This document shows, in pieces, positions 19,752 through 28,073 of a stretch of 64,000 bases of DNA. This DNA is from Actinomyces ruminicola (GTDB taxonomy: Bacteria; Actinomycetota; Actinomycetes; Actinomycetales; Actinomycetaceae), in contig NZ_FNIM01000001.1 in assembly GCF_900103885.1 (NCBI RefSeq), positions 248,001 through 312,000 of the forward strand, in the 5' to 3' direction. Within the stretch, counting starts at the first letter, position 1. Every line of letters starts with the position of its first letter. The position numbers and the translations under genes are program-made. The notes under the pieces are model-generated. The model was not told where the DNA came from and ran no database searches. It was given only the letters and a program-made list of their open reading frames with translations.

Positions 19752-20231
19752 GTGCCCCAGCTCGCCGTCGGCGACGCCGCCCCCGACTTCATCCTGCCCG
19801 ACCAGTCCGGCACCCCGGTGTCCCTGGCCGAGCTGCGCACAGGCGCCGAGCGCGGCGTGGTCGTCTACTTCTACCCGCGCGCGGCCACACCCGGCTGCAC
19901 CAAGGAGGCTTGTGACTTCCGCGACTCGCTGGCGGGATGGCGGCGCGCGGGATACGCCGTCGTCGGCCTTTCCCCGGACACCCCGCAGGCGCTGACGCGC
20001 TTCGCCACCAAGCAGGCCCTGCCCTTCCCGCTGCTGTCGGACCCCGACCACGCCGTGCTGGAGGCCTGGGGCGCGTGGGGCGAGAAGAAGAACTACGGCC
20101 GCACCGTCACCGGGGTAATCCGCTCCACGGTGGTGGTCGACCCCGACGGCAACGTCGTCCTGGCGCGCTACAACGTGCGCGCCACCGGTCACGTGGACCG
20201 TCTGCGCCGCGAGCTCGGCATCGACGACTGA
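19752..20231 (+). CDS. bcp: Thioredoxin-dependent peroxiredoxin, BCP/PrxQ type
   Basis: The 159-residue peroxidase reduces H2O2 and organic hydroperoxides with thioredoxin. The GTG at 19752 is preceded by AGGAGG and gives the standard start VPQLAVGDAAPDF; the longer in-frame ORF upstream lacks family similarity. The peroxidatic cysteine is C49 in ATPGCTKEACDFRD, with the resolving cysteine five residues later at C54, the classic alpha-helical 2-Cys BCP arrangement. It is a single gene, convergent with the Gfo/Idh gene, and both a hairpin and a 23-bp repeat array lie between them. Confidence 0.93.
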   Translation: MPQLAVGDAAPDFILPDQSGTPVSLAELRTGAERGVVVYFYPRAATPGCTKEACDFRDSLAGWRRAGYAVVGLSPDTPQALTRFATKQALPFPLLSDPDHAVLEAWGAWGEKKNYGRTVTGVIRSTVVVDPDGNVVLARYNVRATGHVDRLRRELGIDD

Positions 20232-20260
20232 GGGCCGGGGCGCAGTACTTCCTCCGGCCC
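20232..20260 (+). terminator. Hairpin after bcp
   Basis: Directly after the stop, GGGCCGG pairs with CCGGCCC, and the stem extends by a G-U and a G-C pair to leave an 11-base loop. There is no T-run. Confidence 0.45.
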
Positions 20261-20270
20261 CGCCACCCGG

Positions 20271-20305
20271 CCGAGATCGGCAGAAGTTACGTACCCGGAT
20301 CGGTT
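20271..20305 (+). repeat. 23-bp-period intergenic repeat, array b (two cores)
   Basis: One full unit (CCGAGATCGG followed by CAGAAGTTACGTA) and a second core variant (CCGGATCGG) are present. The array lies between the convergent 3' ends of bcp and the Gfo/Idh gene. Confidence 0.8.
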
Positions 20306-20361
20306 GCCGGCGCCGCCCTGCGCTCCCGGGGCATCACCCCTACCCGGACGGAACCGGGCAG

Positions 20362-21483
20362 TTACTCCCCGGGATAGGCGACGCCGAGCCGACGGCGCGC
20401 CTCGTCCATGGTCTCCAGGACCGCGAGGGTCTCGCCCCACGGCATGGTCTCCGACTCGGTCCTGCCAGCGGCAATGCAGCGGGCGACCTCGGCGGCCTGG
20501 AACTGGAACCCGCCGTCGAAGGTGGCGTCCCACTCGTAGCGCTGGGCGTCATGTCCGCCGCCCAGGACGATCTGCAGCGCACTGGGGCGGTAGAACTGGG
20601 TGGGCAGGATCACCCGGCCGCGGGTGCCCACCACCTCGGCCGCCGTGTTCGAGGCGGCGGCCATGCCGGAGGCGGCCGTCGCGCAGGCGCCCGGGTAGGC
20701 CATGGCGATCACCTCATCCACGTCCACGCCCGCCTCGGACAACCGCCCGACGGCGGTCACCGACGTCGGCGCACCCAGCAGCGAGTGCACGAAGCTGACC
20801 GAGTACACCCCCAGGTCGAGCAGTGCGCCACCGGCCAGATCGAGGCGGTTCAGGCGCTCCACGTGGAGCAGGGACTGGAAGTGCTCGGCGCGCACGTAGC
20901 GGAGCTCCCCAAGTGCGCCGCTGCTGGCCAGTGCCCGCAGCAGCACCTGGCCGGGCAGGAAGCGCGTCCACATGGCCTCCATGACGAACAGATTCGCCGC
21001 CCGGGCGGCGGCGAAGACCCGACGCGCCTCCGCGGCATTGCGGGCGAAGGACTTCTCCACGAGCACGGGCTTACCGGCCTCCAGGGCGAGAAGCGCCTGC
21101 TCGCAGTGGAAGTTGTGGGGTGTGGCGATGTACACCGCGTCGACATCCGGGTCGTTCACGAGCGCCTCGTAGGAGCCGTGGGCGCGCACGGGCTGTCCCT
21201 TGCCGGCGTCCGGGTGGGCGTCGGCGAAGGCCTGCGCCCGGGCGTGGTCACGGCTGGCCACGGCGACGATCCGACCCGAGGAGCGGGCGGGCACGTCGGT
21301 GGCGAAGACGTTCGCGATGCCGCCCGCGCCGAGGATGCCCCAGCGCAGGGCGGGCGCGTCCTGGGGCTCGGGGACGGCGTCGGCCAGGGTGAAGGGGCTG
21401 CCGGCCTCGGCCAGGGCGTCGAGCACGGGAGCGGGAACAACAGGCAGGCGGTCGGTGGTGCGGAAGGAATTGTTTAGCGCCAT
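20362..21483 (-). CDS. Gfo/Idh/MocA family NAD(P)-dependent oxidoreductase
   Basis: The 373-residue protein has an N-terminal Rossmann fold with GILGAGGIANVFATDV near residues 49-64 and the family block EKSFARNAAEA near 145, whose lysine (VEKSFA) matches the catalytic EKP-type lysine. The C-terminal alpha/beta domain contains GGALLDLGVYSVSF. The N-terminal 45-residue extension before the Rossmann fold is unusual but in the same frame and base composition. These enzymes oxidise sugars or polyols, or act on trans-dihydrodiols. The substrate is not evident from neighbours. Confidence 0.88.
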   Translation of the reverse strand: MALNNSFRTTDRLPVVPAPVLDALAEAGSPFTLADAVPEPQDAPALRWGILGAGGIANVFATDVPARSSGRIVAVASRDHARAQAFADAHPDAGKGQPVRAHGSYEALVNDPDVDAVYIATPHNFHCEQALLALEAGKPVLVEKSFARNAAEARRVFAAARAANLFVMEAMWTRFLPGQVLLRALASSGALGELRYVRAEHFQSLLHVERLNRLDLAGGALLDLGVYSVSFVHSLLGAPTSVTAVGRLSEAGVDVDEVIAMAYPGACATAASGMAAASNTAAEVVGTRGRVILPTQFYRPSALQIVLGGGHDAQRYEWDATFDGGFQFQAAEVARCIAAGRTESETMPWGETLAVLETMDEARRRLGVAYPGE

Positions 21484-21690
21484 ACCAAAATACTAGGCCG
21501 GTGCGCGCGCCAACGCCATCCCCGGGCCGCGGCTGTACGTCGGCCACACGTCACTAGGGGCCGCCACCGCGCTCGGACGAGCCACGAGGTCCCCACGCAC
21601 CGACCGCTGCTAGGCTGTCCCCCGGTCAACGACCGAGTGCGGCCGGCTGAGCACCCAGATGGGTGCACCGGTCCCGGCGCGTGACCGCGA

Positions 21691-21772
21691 GCGCGAGTGG
21701 CGGAACTGGTAGACGCCCCAGATTTAGGTTCTGGTGCCTTCGGGCGTGAGGGTTCGAGTCCCTTCTCGCGCA
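21691..21772 (+). tRNA. tRNA-Leu (anticodon TAG), CCA not encoded
   Basis: The acceptor pair is GCGCGAG with CTCGCGC. The anticodon arm CCAGA-TTTAGGT-TCTGG gives anticodon TAG, the long variable arm is GTGCCTTCGGGCGT, and the T arm is GAGGG-TTCGAGT-CCCTT with one weak pair. The discriminator A at 21772 is followed by CTA, so CCA is added after transcription. It lies 119 bases before rph. Confidence 0.95.
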
Positions 21773-21891
21773 CTACCGGCGGTGGCGCACCCGGCGCCCT
21801 CGCGCCGTGGCGCCCGGCCAAGTCACGACGCCGGTCCGGTCCGCCGTCGCTGGTTCCGACCCCCGGCACTCCCCCAGGTACCCTGGGCGGC

Positions 21892-22743
21892 GTGACTGAC
21901 ACCAAGACCCGCAAGGACGGGCGTTCCCCCAACCAGCTGCGCCCCGTCTCCATCACCCGCAACTGGCAGGTCAACGGCGAGGGCTCGGTCCTCGTGGAGT
22001 TCGGCCGCACCCGCGTCCTGTGCGTCGCCTCCTTCGTCGAGGGCGTACCGCGCTGGCGCAAGGGCGGTGGCGAGGGCTGGGTGACGGCGGAGTACGCGAT
22101 GCTGCCGCGCGCCGGCTCCGAGCGCTCCGGGCGGGAGTCCGTGCGCGGCAAGATTGGTGGCCGCACACACGAGATCTCGCGGCTGATCGGCCGCTCCCTG
22201 CGCGGAGTGGTCGACGTGGCCGCCCTGGGAGAGAACACGATCACCCTGGACTGCGACGTGCTGCAGGCCGACGGCGGAACCCGCACGGCCGCCGTCACCG
22301 GCGCCTATGTGGCCCTGGCCGACGCCGTCGCCTGGGGCACGCGCCGCGGCCTTGTCAAGCCCCGTGCCGACAAGCAGGTCATCGCCGACTCCGTCTCCGC
22401 GGTGTCGGTGGGCATCATCGACGGCGCTCCCTGCCTGGACCTGCCCTACGAGGAGGATGTGCGCGCCCAGACCGACATGAACGTGGTGCAGACCGGCGCC
22501 GGAGAGTTCATCGAGGTGCAGGGGACTGCCGAACACGCCCCCTTCAACCGCACCGAGCTGGGCGCTCTGCTCGACCTGGCCGCCAAGGGCAACGCCGAGC
22601 TGGCGGCGCTCCAGGCCCGCGTGCTGGCCGGTCCCGACGACGCACCCTTCACCGTCTCAAGCGCAGTCCTGGCAGCGAGCTCCCCCACCGGAGCGGCCGG
22701 TATCAATACGAGTGCAGCCGCGATCGCGATTGAGGAGGGCTGA
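21892..22743 (+). CDS. rph: Ribonuclease PH
   Basis: The 283-residue phosphorolytic 3'-5' exoribonuclease trims tRNA precursors. The GTG at 21892 gives [19 protein letters not shown]. Key family segments are [11 protein letters not shown], the GRTRVLC strand, AEYAMLPRA with the R-rich phosphate-binding loop after it ([21 protein letters not shown] split by family), and [20 protein letters not shown]. The C-terminal tail of about 30 residues (after the [13 protein letters not shown] helix) is longer than in E. coli. Its stop overlaps the rdgB start (TGATG), indicating translational coupling. Confidence 0.95.
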   Translation: MTDTKTRKDGRSPNQLRPVSITRNWQVNGEGSVLVEFGRTRVLCVASFVEGVPRWRKGGGEGWVTAEYAMLPRAGSERSGRESVRGKIGGRTHEISRLIGRSLRGVVDVAALGENTITLDCDVLQADGGTRTAAVTGAYVALADAVAWGTRRGLVKPRADKQVIADSVSAVSVGIIDGAPCLDLPYEEDVRAQTDMNVVQTGAGEFIEVQGTAEHAPFNRTELGALLDLAAKGNAELAALQARVLAGPDDAPFTVSSAVLAASSPTGAAGINTSAAAIAIEEG

Positions 22744-23447
22744 TGTCGGCATCTGCGCCCGAGCCGCAAGACGCTGCGACGCCGTCGTCGGCAGGCGTGC
22801 CGGCAGGGGCCCGGCTGGTGCTGGCCAGCCACAACCCCGGCAAGCTGGCCGAGCTGCGCGCGATCCTGGCTCCGCTTGTGGACGGGCTGGAGGCCGAGCA
22901 GATCATTTCCTCGGCCGGACTCGGGGCCCCCGAGCCGGTGGAGGACGGGCTGAGCTTCGCCGCCAACGCCGAGCTCAAGGCACGCGCCCTGGCGGAGGCC
23001 ACCGGCCTGCCCGCGGTGGCGGACGACTCGGGGTTGTGCGTTGATGTGCTGGGCGGGGCACCGGGAATCTTCTCGGCCCGCTGGTCCGGCCGCCACGGCG
23101 ACGACCTCGCCAACCTGCACCTGCTGCTGGATCAGCTGGCCGACGTCGCCGACCCCCACCGCACAGCGCGCTTCACCTGCGCGGCGGTGCTGGTGGTGCC
23201 CGGTCGGGATGGCGAGCCGGCGACGGTCACAACGGTGGAGCGCTCCATGGTCGGGCGGCTGCTGCGCGAGCCGGTCGGTGCGGGCGGCTTCGGCTACGAC
23301 CCGATCTTCGTGCCCGCCCAGGAGGACGCCCCAGGCGGGTCCGGGCGGACGACGGCGCAGCTGAGCGCGGCGGAGAAGAACGCCATCTCCCACCGCGGCC
23401 AGGCCATGCGCGCCCTGGCCCCCACCCTGCGCGACTTGCTCTCCTAG
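22743..23447 (+). CDS. rdgB: Non-canonical purine NTP pyrophosphatase (RdgB/HAM1)
   Basis: The 234-residue enzyme hydrolyses ITP, dITP and XTP to monophosphates and so keeps hypoxanthine and xanthine out of nucleic acids. The N-terminal substrate loop is LASHNPGKLAEL near residues 24-35, the catalytic block is ADDSGLCVDVLGGAPGIFSAR near 95-115, and FGYDPIFVP lies near 180. The first 20 residues are an extra Ala/Pro-rich leader. It is translated directly behind rph. Soon after its stop comes repeat array c. Confidence 0.95.
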   Translation: MSASAPEPQDAATPSSAGVPAGARLVLASHNPGKLAELRAILAPLVDGLEAEQIISSAGLGAPEPVEDGLSFAANAELKARALAEATGLPAVADDSGLCVDVLGGAPGIFSARWSGRHGDDLANLHLLLDQLADVADPHRTARFTCAAVLVVPGRDGEPATVTTVERSMVGRLLREPVGAGGFGYDPIFVPAQEDAPGGSGRTTAQLSAAEKNAISHRGQAMRALAPTLRDLLS

Positions 23448-23480
23448 CTCTCCCCTCCCCGCTCTCCCCCGCCCTCCTCG

Positions 23481-23536
23481 CCGAGATCGGTAGAAGTTGC
23501 GTGCCGAAGTCGGTAGAAGTTACGTGCCCAGATCGG
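23481..23536 (+). repeat. 23-bp-period intergenic repeat, array c (three cores)
   Basis: Three cores (CCGAGATCGG, CCGAAGTCGG, CCAGATCGG) are linked by TAGAAGTTGCGTG and TAGAAGTTACGTG. The array lies between the end of rdgB and the operator region of the next operon. It is in inverted orientation relative to array d at 24412. Confidence 0.9.
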
Positions 23537-23587
23537 CACAAGCGGCGGGCTGGAAAGATCCGGCACGCATCGACTCGCTCCGCAACT

Positions 23588-23633
23588 CTTGCTTTCCGCG
23601 GGGGAAAGCAAGATACTTTCCACGCAGGAAAGT
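23588..23633 (+). promoter_or_regulatory. Promoter buried in two tandem CTTTCC-N5-GGAAAG operators
   Basis: Two dyads share the core CTTTCC-N5-GGAAAG: 23592-23608, extended to 10-bp arms (23588-23612), and 23616-23632, with 7-bp arms (23615-23633). Their centres are 24 bases apart. A promoter fits inside them: -35 TTGCTT at 23589-23594, a 17-base spacer, and -10 GATACT at 23612-23617. The site is 13 bases from the start of the membrane protein gene, so it is the likely target of the winged-helix regulator encoded at the end of the same operon. Confidence 0.7.
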
Positions 23634-23645
23634 GAGGCGCCGGTC

Positions 23646-24092
23646 ATGTCTGCATCCTCTCCCCGAGCCATGTCCCCTGACGAGGCACGCACTCATCTGC
23701 GCGACGTCGACGCCGTCGAGCAAACGGCCGCGCGATGGCACCCGGCAACTTGGGCCGTCGCCATTTTCGCCGTCGCCTTCGGGACCTCGGTCGGCGCACT
23801 GCTCACCGAGCACTACTGGGTGCTGCTCGGCAGTCTCGCCGCACTCGCGCTCATACATGTACTGCTGCGGAACCAGCTCCTCCGCCCCGGGGTCCGTACC
23901 CGAGACGACCTCATCGGCACCGACCAGCAGTGGTGGAAGCGCAACAGCCTCCTGCTGTGGGCACTGTTCCTCGCCCCGACTCTACGCGGATTCACCGTTC
24001 CGACGGCGCTTATCGGCGTCCTCGCGGTGCTCGCCGCCGCGCACGCCTCGTACTGTGCCGCCGTCGTCTGGCCGGAGGGCAGCCGTGCTTGA
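23646..24092 (+). CDS. Small four-helix membrane protein, co-transcribed with a regulator
   Basis: The 148-residue product begins at the ATG at 23646 behind GTGAGG; an earlier in-frame ATG lies inside the operator and is not used here. After a 30-residue hydrophilic N-terminus there are four hydrophobic segments (about 32-50, 55-70, 98-112 and 117-140). The short loop RTRDDLIGTDQQWWKRN lies between segments two and three. No family is recognised. Its stop overlaps the regulator start (GTGCTTGA). Such pairs of a small membrane protein with a MarR/PadR-like repressor often respond to cell-envelope or drug stress, which is an inference here. Confidence 0.75.
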   Translation: MSASSPRAMSPDEARTHLRDVDAVEQTAARWHPATWAVAIFAVAFGTSVGALLTEHYWVLLGSLAALALIHVLLRNQLLRPGVRTRDDLIGTDQQWWKRNSLLLWALFLAPTLRGFTVPTALIGVLAVLAAAHASYCAAVVWPEGSRA

Positions 24093-24402
24093 TCCCGTCA
24101 TCCACCCGCTGGGCCGCCTGCGGATCTGTGCCACCCTCAAGTCCGTCGGGGCCGTCAACGACGGCGCGCCGGTGTGGACCGGCACGGAGATGAAGTTCTC
24201 CGCGCTTCGCGACGCCGTCGGCCTATCGGACGCCAGCCTGTCCAAGCAGCTCAAGGCGCTGGAGGAAGCCGACTACATCCGGCGGCACCGCGACTACGGC
24301 GTGGTTCGAGCCATGGACGTCGTCTGGGTCTCCCTCACCCCGCGCGGTCTGAAGGCATTCGACAGCCACATGGCCGCGCTGCGGGAGATCGCCGGGGACT
24401 GA
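24085..24402 (+). CDS. Winged-helix transcriptional regulator (MarR/ArsR-like, HTH_27 type)
   Basis: The 105-residue protein starts at a GTG at 24085, behind GGAGGG and overlapping the end of the membrane protein gene by 8 bases. The winged helix comprises FSALRDAVGLSDASLSKQLKALEEADYIRR (residues about 37-66) and the wing VSLTPRGLKAFDSHM. No effector domain is present, as is usual for this family. It most likely binds the paired CTTTCC-N5-GGAAAG sites upstream of its own operon and represses it. The gene ends 10 bases before repeat array d. Confidence 0.82.
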   Translation: MLDPVIHPLGRLRICATLKSVGAVNDGAPVWTGTEMKFSALRDAVGLSDASLSKQLKALEEADYIRRHRDYGVVRAMDVVWVSLTPRGLKAFDSHMAALREIAGD

Positions 24403-24411
24403 CGCAGCACC

Positions 24412-24473
24412 ACTTCTACCGATCTCGGCACGTAAGTTCTACCGATCTCGGCACGTAAGTTCTACCGATCTCG
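24412..24473 (-). repeat. 23-bp-period intergenic repeat, array d (three cores)
   Basis: Read on the minus strand, three GATCGGTAGAAGT-type units follow one another at a 23-base interval. The array separates two convergent genes. The stop codon of the minus-strand membrane protein (24462-24464) is the TAG inside its first unit. Confidence 0.9.
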
Positions 24474-25055
24474 CTGCTGGGCGTCCAGCCGACGCTGGAC
24501 GCCCTTGGGCACCAGCGAGTCATGCGCCTTGACGTAGCCGTACAGGCTGCGCCATCCGCCCATGAAGACCGCCAGGAACGCGGCCAGCATGACCGCGAAC
24601 GACGCCATCCCGCCCGCACCGGCGATCGCACCGGCCGCCGCGCCCCAGGCGCACAGACCGGTCCACACCGCCCAGGTCGCCGTGATCACGCAGCCGCCGT
24701 CCGGCCAGCCCACCTCCAGGTGATCGCCGGGACGGCGCACCAGCCATGCCACCGCCCAGGCGACGACGACGGCGATCCCGCCGCAGACCAGCAGACCCGG
24801 CACCTGCGCCAGGTCATGGGCCGACGCGGCGGCGAAGCAGGCCACGAGCGCAACCGAAATCGTGTCGGCCAGCAGTACCAGCCACCAACGGGTGCGGCGC
24901 CCGCGCGTCCAGGGCCGGTCCGGCCCGTCGGGCACCGGTGGCGTGTAACTGATCGGTGCGGGCTCGGTTCCGTCTTTGTGCCCGCCGTTGTACTGGCGGT
25001 CGACCGCGTCACGCGATCCGGCCTCCGCCCGGTCCTGCGAGTACTGGTCCTGCAC
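24462..25055 (-). CDS. Hypothetical membrane protein whose stop lies in a repeat
   Basis: The 197-residue protein has a hydrophilic N-terminus (about 55 residues, with RGRRTRWW before the first membrane segment) and four hydrophobic segments (about 57-75, 85-105, 120-145 and 150-168). The C-terminus is basic. No family is recognised. The last codons (QQRDR-stop) come from repeat array d, whose GATCGGTAG supplies the TAG. This suggests the original C-terminus was altered when the repeat arrived. Its ATG is 3 bases beyond the stop of the metallo-hydrolase gene upstream, so it probably belongs to the murI operon. Confidence 0.7.
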   Translation of the reverse strand: MQDQYSQDRAEAGSRDAVDRQYNGGHKDGTEPAPISYTPPVPDGPDRPWTRGRRTRWWLVLLADTISVALVACFAAASAHDLAQVPGLLVCGGIAVVVAWAVAWLVRRPGDHLEVGWPDGGCVITATWAVWTGLCAWGAAAGAIAGAGGMASFAVMLAAFLAVFMGGWRSLYGYVKAHDSLVPKGVQRRLDAQQRDR

Positions 25056-25058
25056 GGC

Positions 25059-25859
25059 TCAGATCTCCCAGAAGGCGCCGGGGACGGCGCACGCCAACGG
25101 CCCATCGTAGACGGCGGCGGCCTCGGCCAGCGGGTCGGCGGGATCGGTCCAGGGCTGAATGTGGGTGAGCACCAGCCGACCGGCGGGGCGCCGCCCGCCC
25201 CGGCCGCTGATACCGGCAGCGAGTTGCCCGGCGCGGCGCCCGGTCAGGTGGATGCCGCGCACGGCGTCGCGCCCCTCCAGGAAGGCGGCCTCGGCCAGCA
25301 GCAGGTCGACGCCGTCGGCCATGGCCTCGACGCCCTCGCACAGGTCCGTGTCCCCGGTGAAGGCCAGGCTGACGCGGTCGCCGTCGCGCCCGGGGCCCTC
25401 CACTCGGTAGCCGAAGGCGTCCACCGGGTGGAGCGCCGGGAACGGGGTGATGGTCAGCGGGCCGACCTGCATGCTCGCACCCGCCGCCACGGTGCGGAAC
25501 GAGAACTCGGTGGCGTAGGTCTCCTGTGCCGAGGTCCCGTCGACGCCGTTGAGGCGGGCGAGCAGCTCCCCGGGCCCCAGCGTGAGCACGGGCGCCAGTC
25601 GGCCGGCCGGGTTCCAGCGCCTAAACACATGCATACCCACCAGGTCCACCATGTGGTCGGCGTGGCAGTGGGAGATGGCGATCGCGTCCAGGTCGGCGGG
25701 GTCCAGGTAGCGCAGCAGCTGCCCCATGGCGCCGGGGCCGAGGTCGAGCACCACCGACCAGGTGCGCCCGGCGGCGTCGTCGGCCTGCACCAGGTAGGAG
25801 GAGGCCACGGCCTCGGGGCCGGACATGGAGCCGGTGCATCCGATGATGGTGAGTTTCAT
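25059..25859 (-). CDS. MBL-fold metallo-hydrolase (RNase Z / phosphodiesterase-like)
   Basis: The 266-residue protein has the metallo-beta-lactamase zinc motif [10 protein letters not shown] (H-x-H-x-D-H) near residue 70, a later Asp ligand in FTGDTD near 165, and a final His in VLTHIQPW near 228. The start region [17 protein letters not shown] is typical. The family next to murI in actinobacteria includes Rv1339, reported to act as a cyclic-nucleotide phosphodiesterase. Its ATG overlaps the murI stop (ATGA), so the two genes are translationally coupled. Confidence 0.88.
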   Translation of the reverse strand: MKLTIIGCTGSMSGPEAVASSYLVQADDAAGRTWSVVLDLGPGAMGQLLRYLDPADLDAIAISHCHADHMVDLVGMHVFRRWNPAGRLAPVLTLGPGELLARLNGVDGTSAQETYATEFSFRTVAAGASMQVGPLTITPFPALHPVDAFGYRVEGPGRDGDRVSLAFTGDTDLCEGVEAMADGVDLLLAEAAFLEGRDAVRGIHLTGRRAGQLAAGISGRGGRRPAGRLVLTHIQPWTDPADPLAEAAAVYDGPLACAVPGAFWEI

Positions 25860-26725
25860 GCGGGATCCTCGCTCGAATTGGGGACAGGGGCGGGGTCTGC
25901 GGACGGGGCTGCGGGGATGACCTCGGCGCGGCGCACACGGCCCACCTCAGGGCCGAGGAAGCGGCGCGCCAGCACGGCGAAGGAGGCGGGGTCACCGGTG
26001 GAGCGGAACTCGTGGCGGGGCGCCGGGGCGTCGGGGGCGCGCAGCAGGTTCCGGCGGGCGAGCTCGCGGTAGACGTCCTTGGCGGTCTCCTGGCTGGAGG
26101 TCACCAGCGTGACGTCCTCCCCCATGACGTAGGAGATGGGGCCGGCCAGCAGCGGGTAGTGGGTGCAGCCCAGGATCAGGGTGTCCACACCCGCCGCCTT
26201 GACGGGGGCGAGGTACTCCTCGGCGGTGGCCATCACCTCCGGGCCGGTGGTGATACCGCGCTCGGCCAGCTCCACGAACCGCGGGCAGGCCTGGGAGAAC
26301 AGGTGGACGCCGGGCACGGCGGCCAGGGCGTCGGCGTAGGCGTTGGAGTCCACGGTCCCCTCGGTGGCGATCAGCCCGACCCGCCCGTTGCGGGTGACGC
26401 GGGCGGCGGCGCGGGCGGCCGGGTGGATGACCTCGACGACGGGCACCCCCTTGTCGCGGGTGTAGCGGCTGCGGGCGTCGTGCAGGACGGCGGCGGAGGC
26501 GGTGTTGCAGGCGATCACCAGCATCTTCACCCCGGAGTCGACCAGCTCGTCCATGATGCTCAGGGCCAGGCGGCGCACCTCCTGCACCGGGCGGGGACCA
26601 TATGGCGTGTTGGCGGTGTCACCGATGTAGAGCACCTGCTCGCCGGGCAGCTGGTCGATGACCGCACGGGCCACGGTGAGGCCGCCGACGCCGGAGTCGA
26701 ACATCCCGATGGCCGCATCATTCAC
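25856..26725 (-). CDS. murI: Glutamate racemase
   Basis: The 289-residue cofactor-independent racemase makes D-glutamate for peptidoglycan. The two catalytic cysteines are visible, C73 in [10 protein letters not shown] and C187 in LGCTHYPLL, with [13 protein letters not shown] at the N-terminus and GDTANTPYG near 36. The GTG at 26725 ([12 protein letters not shown]) leaves a 10-base gap to the DUF2017 gene stop; the longer in-frame ATG at 26755 would overlap that gene and adds non-family residues. It is part of the operon clpS, DUF2017, murI, metallo-hydrolase. Confidence 0.94.
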   Translation of the reverse strand: MNDAAIGMFDSGVGGLTVARAVIDQLPGEQVLYIGDTANTPYGPRPVQEVRRLALSIMDELVDSGVKMLVIACNTASAAVLHDARSRYTRDKGVPVVEVIHPAARAAARVTRNGRVGLIATEGTVDSNAYADALAAVPGVHLFSQACPRFVELAERGITTGPEVMATAEEYLAPVKAAGVDTLILGCTHYPLLAGPISYVMGEDVTLVTSSQETAKDVYRELARRNLLRAPDAPAPRHEFRSTGDPASFAVLARRFLGPEVGRVRRAEVIPAAPSADPAPVPNSSEDPA

Positions 26726-26735
26726 AGCGCCGAGA

Positions 26736-27464
26736 CTATGCGGCCCCATCCCCATTCAATAGCACGGCCACCAGTGATTCCTGCCACCAGGAGAGCATGT
26801 CGTAGGACAGCGCCATGGCCCGATTCCAGCGGGCCGTCTCCCCCTCCTCGGCGGGGGCCTCGCCCCAGGCGGCGGCGTGCACCTGTTCGGCCGCCTCGGG
26901 GGTGTCGATCTGCAGGCGCTCGGCGAGCACCAGGCGGGCGTCGTTCAGCGCCCCCAGCCAGCGTCCCTCCTGCCCGGCGCGCACGAGTACGGTCCCGTCG
27001 GGTCCGGTGGGCTCGAGCAGCTCGCACACCACGTCCTCCAGGCGGGAACGCTTGTCCGCCCGCAGTCTGCCACGGGTCAGGGAGGCGATCTCGACGGCGA
27101 CGTCCGGGTCCTCGGAGGCGTCGGGCAGGAGCACGTCCAGCAGCGGGGCCAGGGAGGCGGGCACGGCGCGGGGCGTCCCCGCCTCGACGTCGTCGGCCGG
27201 CTCGGGGTCGAAGTCGAGGGCGGCCAGCACGTCGCCGTCGCGGGGGCTCTCGCCCGCCCGCGTGCCGGCGTGGCGGGGCGCCGAGTCGCCGACACCGGAG
27301 CCGTGCGCGGCTAAGCCCGTCAGCGCGTCCGCGTCGTTGCCTGCCGCAGGCGTATCGAAGGCGAGCAGGTCGGCAATCTGTTTGAACAGCCCGGCCAGGT
27401 ACTCGCGCTCCCAGGCCTCCAGGGCGCTGGTCCAGCCCCGCGGGTCGGGACGGAACGCGCGCAT
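26736..27464 (-). CDS. DUF2017 family protein
   Basis: The 242-residue soluble protein begins with a helical region ([20 protein letters not shown]) and has a disordered Asp/Gly/Arg-rich insert of about residues 38-85. It continues with helices around [19 protein letters not shown] and a C-terminal [20 protein letters not shown]. This is the DUF2017 pattern, a family found almost always directly downstream of clpS in actinobacteria. Its function is unknown. The ATG overlaps the clpS stop, so it is translationally coupled to it; a role in proteolysis is only an inference from position. Confidence 0.85.
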   Translation of the reverse strand: MRAFRPDPRGWTSALEAWEREYLAGLFKQIADLLAFDTPAAGNDADALTGLAAHGSGVGDSAPRHAGTRAGESPRDGDVLAALDFDPEPADDVEAGTPRAVPASLAPLLDVLLPDASEDPDVAVEIASLTRGRLRADKRSRLEDVVCELLEPTGPDGTVLVRAGQEGRWLGALNDARLVLAERLQIDTPEAAEQVHAAAWGEAPAEEGETARWNRAMALSYDMLSWWQESLVAVLLNGDGAA

Positions 27465-27820
27465 CAGGCGTCTCCTCCGACCGGGCCGTCCGCGCCCGGC
27501 CCGGCGTCGCCGTCGGCGAGCGGCTCGACCGTGGCGTGCAGACCATAGGAGTGCATGGCGGTGACATCCACCTCCATGCGCTCGCGGGCGCCCCGGGAGA
27601 CTACGGCGCGGCCGGTGGTGTGCACCTGCAGCATGCGCCGGCGCGCCACCGGGATCGGGAAGCCGAAATAGGAGTGGAACACCCAGGTGACGTAGTCCAT
27701 CGTGTTGACGGGGTCGTCATGGACCACGGTGCACCACAGCCGCTGGGAGGCCGCGTGGGCATCCGCCACGGTCTCCGCCTCGGGCATGGAGACGGAGCCG
27801 ACGGGCACTGCGGGCTGCAT
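27464..27820 (-). CDS. clpS: ATP-dependent Clp protease adaptor ClpS
   Basis: The 118-residue protein delivers N-degron substrates to ClpAP/ClpCP. The ClpS core is LWCTVVHDDPVNTMDYVTWVF (VVHDDPVNTMDYV near 38-51), followed by the helix and strand ending in TGRAVVSRGARERMEVD. The acidic HDDP loop that binds the N-terminal residue is intact. The start MQPAVPVGSV at 27820 gives a normal length; the frame stays open further upstream but without family similarity. The Gly-rich C-terminal tail is extra. It heads the clpS-DUF2017-murI operon, divergent from pncB across 253 bases that show no clear promoter boxes. Confidence 0.92.
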   Translation of the reverse strand: MQPAVPVGSVSMPEAETVADAHAASQRLWCTVVHDDPVNTMDYVTWVFHSYFGFPIPVARRRMLQVHTTGRAVVSRGARERMEVDVTAMHSYGLHATVEPLADGDAGPGADGPVGGDA

Positions 27821-28073
27821 GTGTCCAGCGTAGATGATGAGCTCCTTGAGCGAGGCGACGGCCGAGGCAGCGTGGCCCTGCCCGCCCCGCCTGCTTCCAC
27901 CCCGCCTGGGGCGACAACAACCCACAAGATGGCGGCCGAGCAGGGCAGTCGCCGCGGCGCTCGTGCCCCTGTCCCTCTTCTTCTCGGAATCGCGTCCGCT
28001 GTGGGGGCATTGCGCACCGCATTGTGGCGATCAGCTCGTTTCCTGCGCGCAGGTCCTACTGTAAGTTGCTGTC

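Noticed and set aside
21697-21891. N-terminal extension of rph starting within tRNA-Leu
   Set aside because: The sequence [15 protein letters not shown] is the familiar translation of a tRNA gene, not protein. The GTG at 21892 fits the RNase PH family.
23481-24473. The tandem 23-bp arrays as CRISPR arrays
   Set aside because: The period is too short, there are no unique spacers between full repeats, the units are tandem, and no cas genes are in the window.
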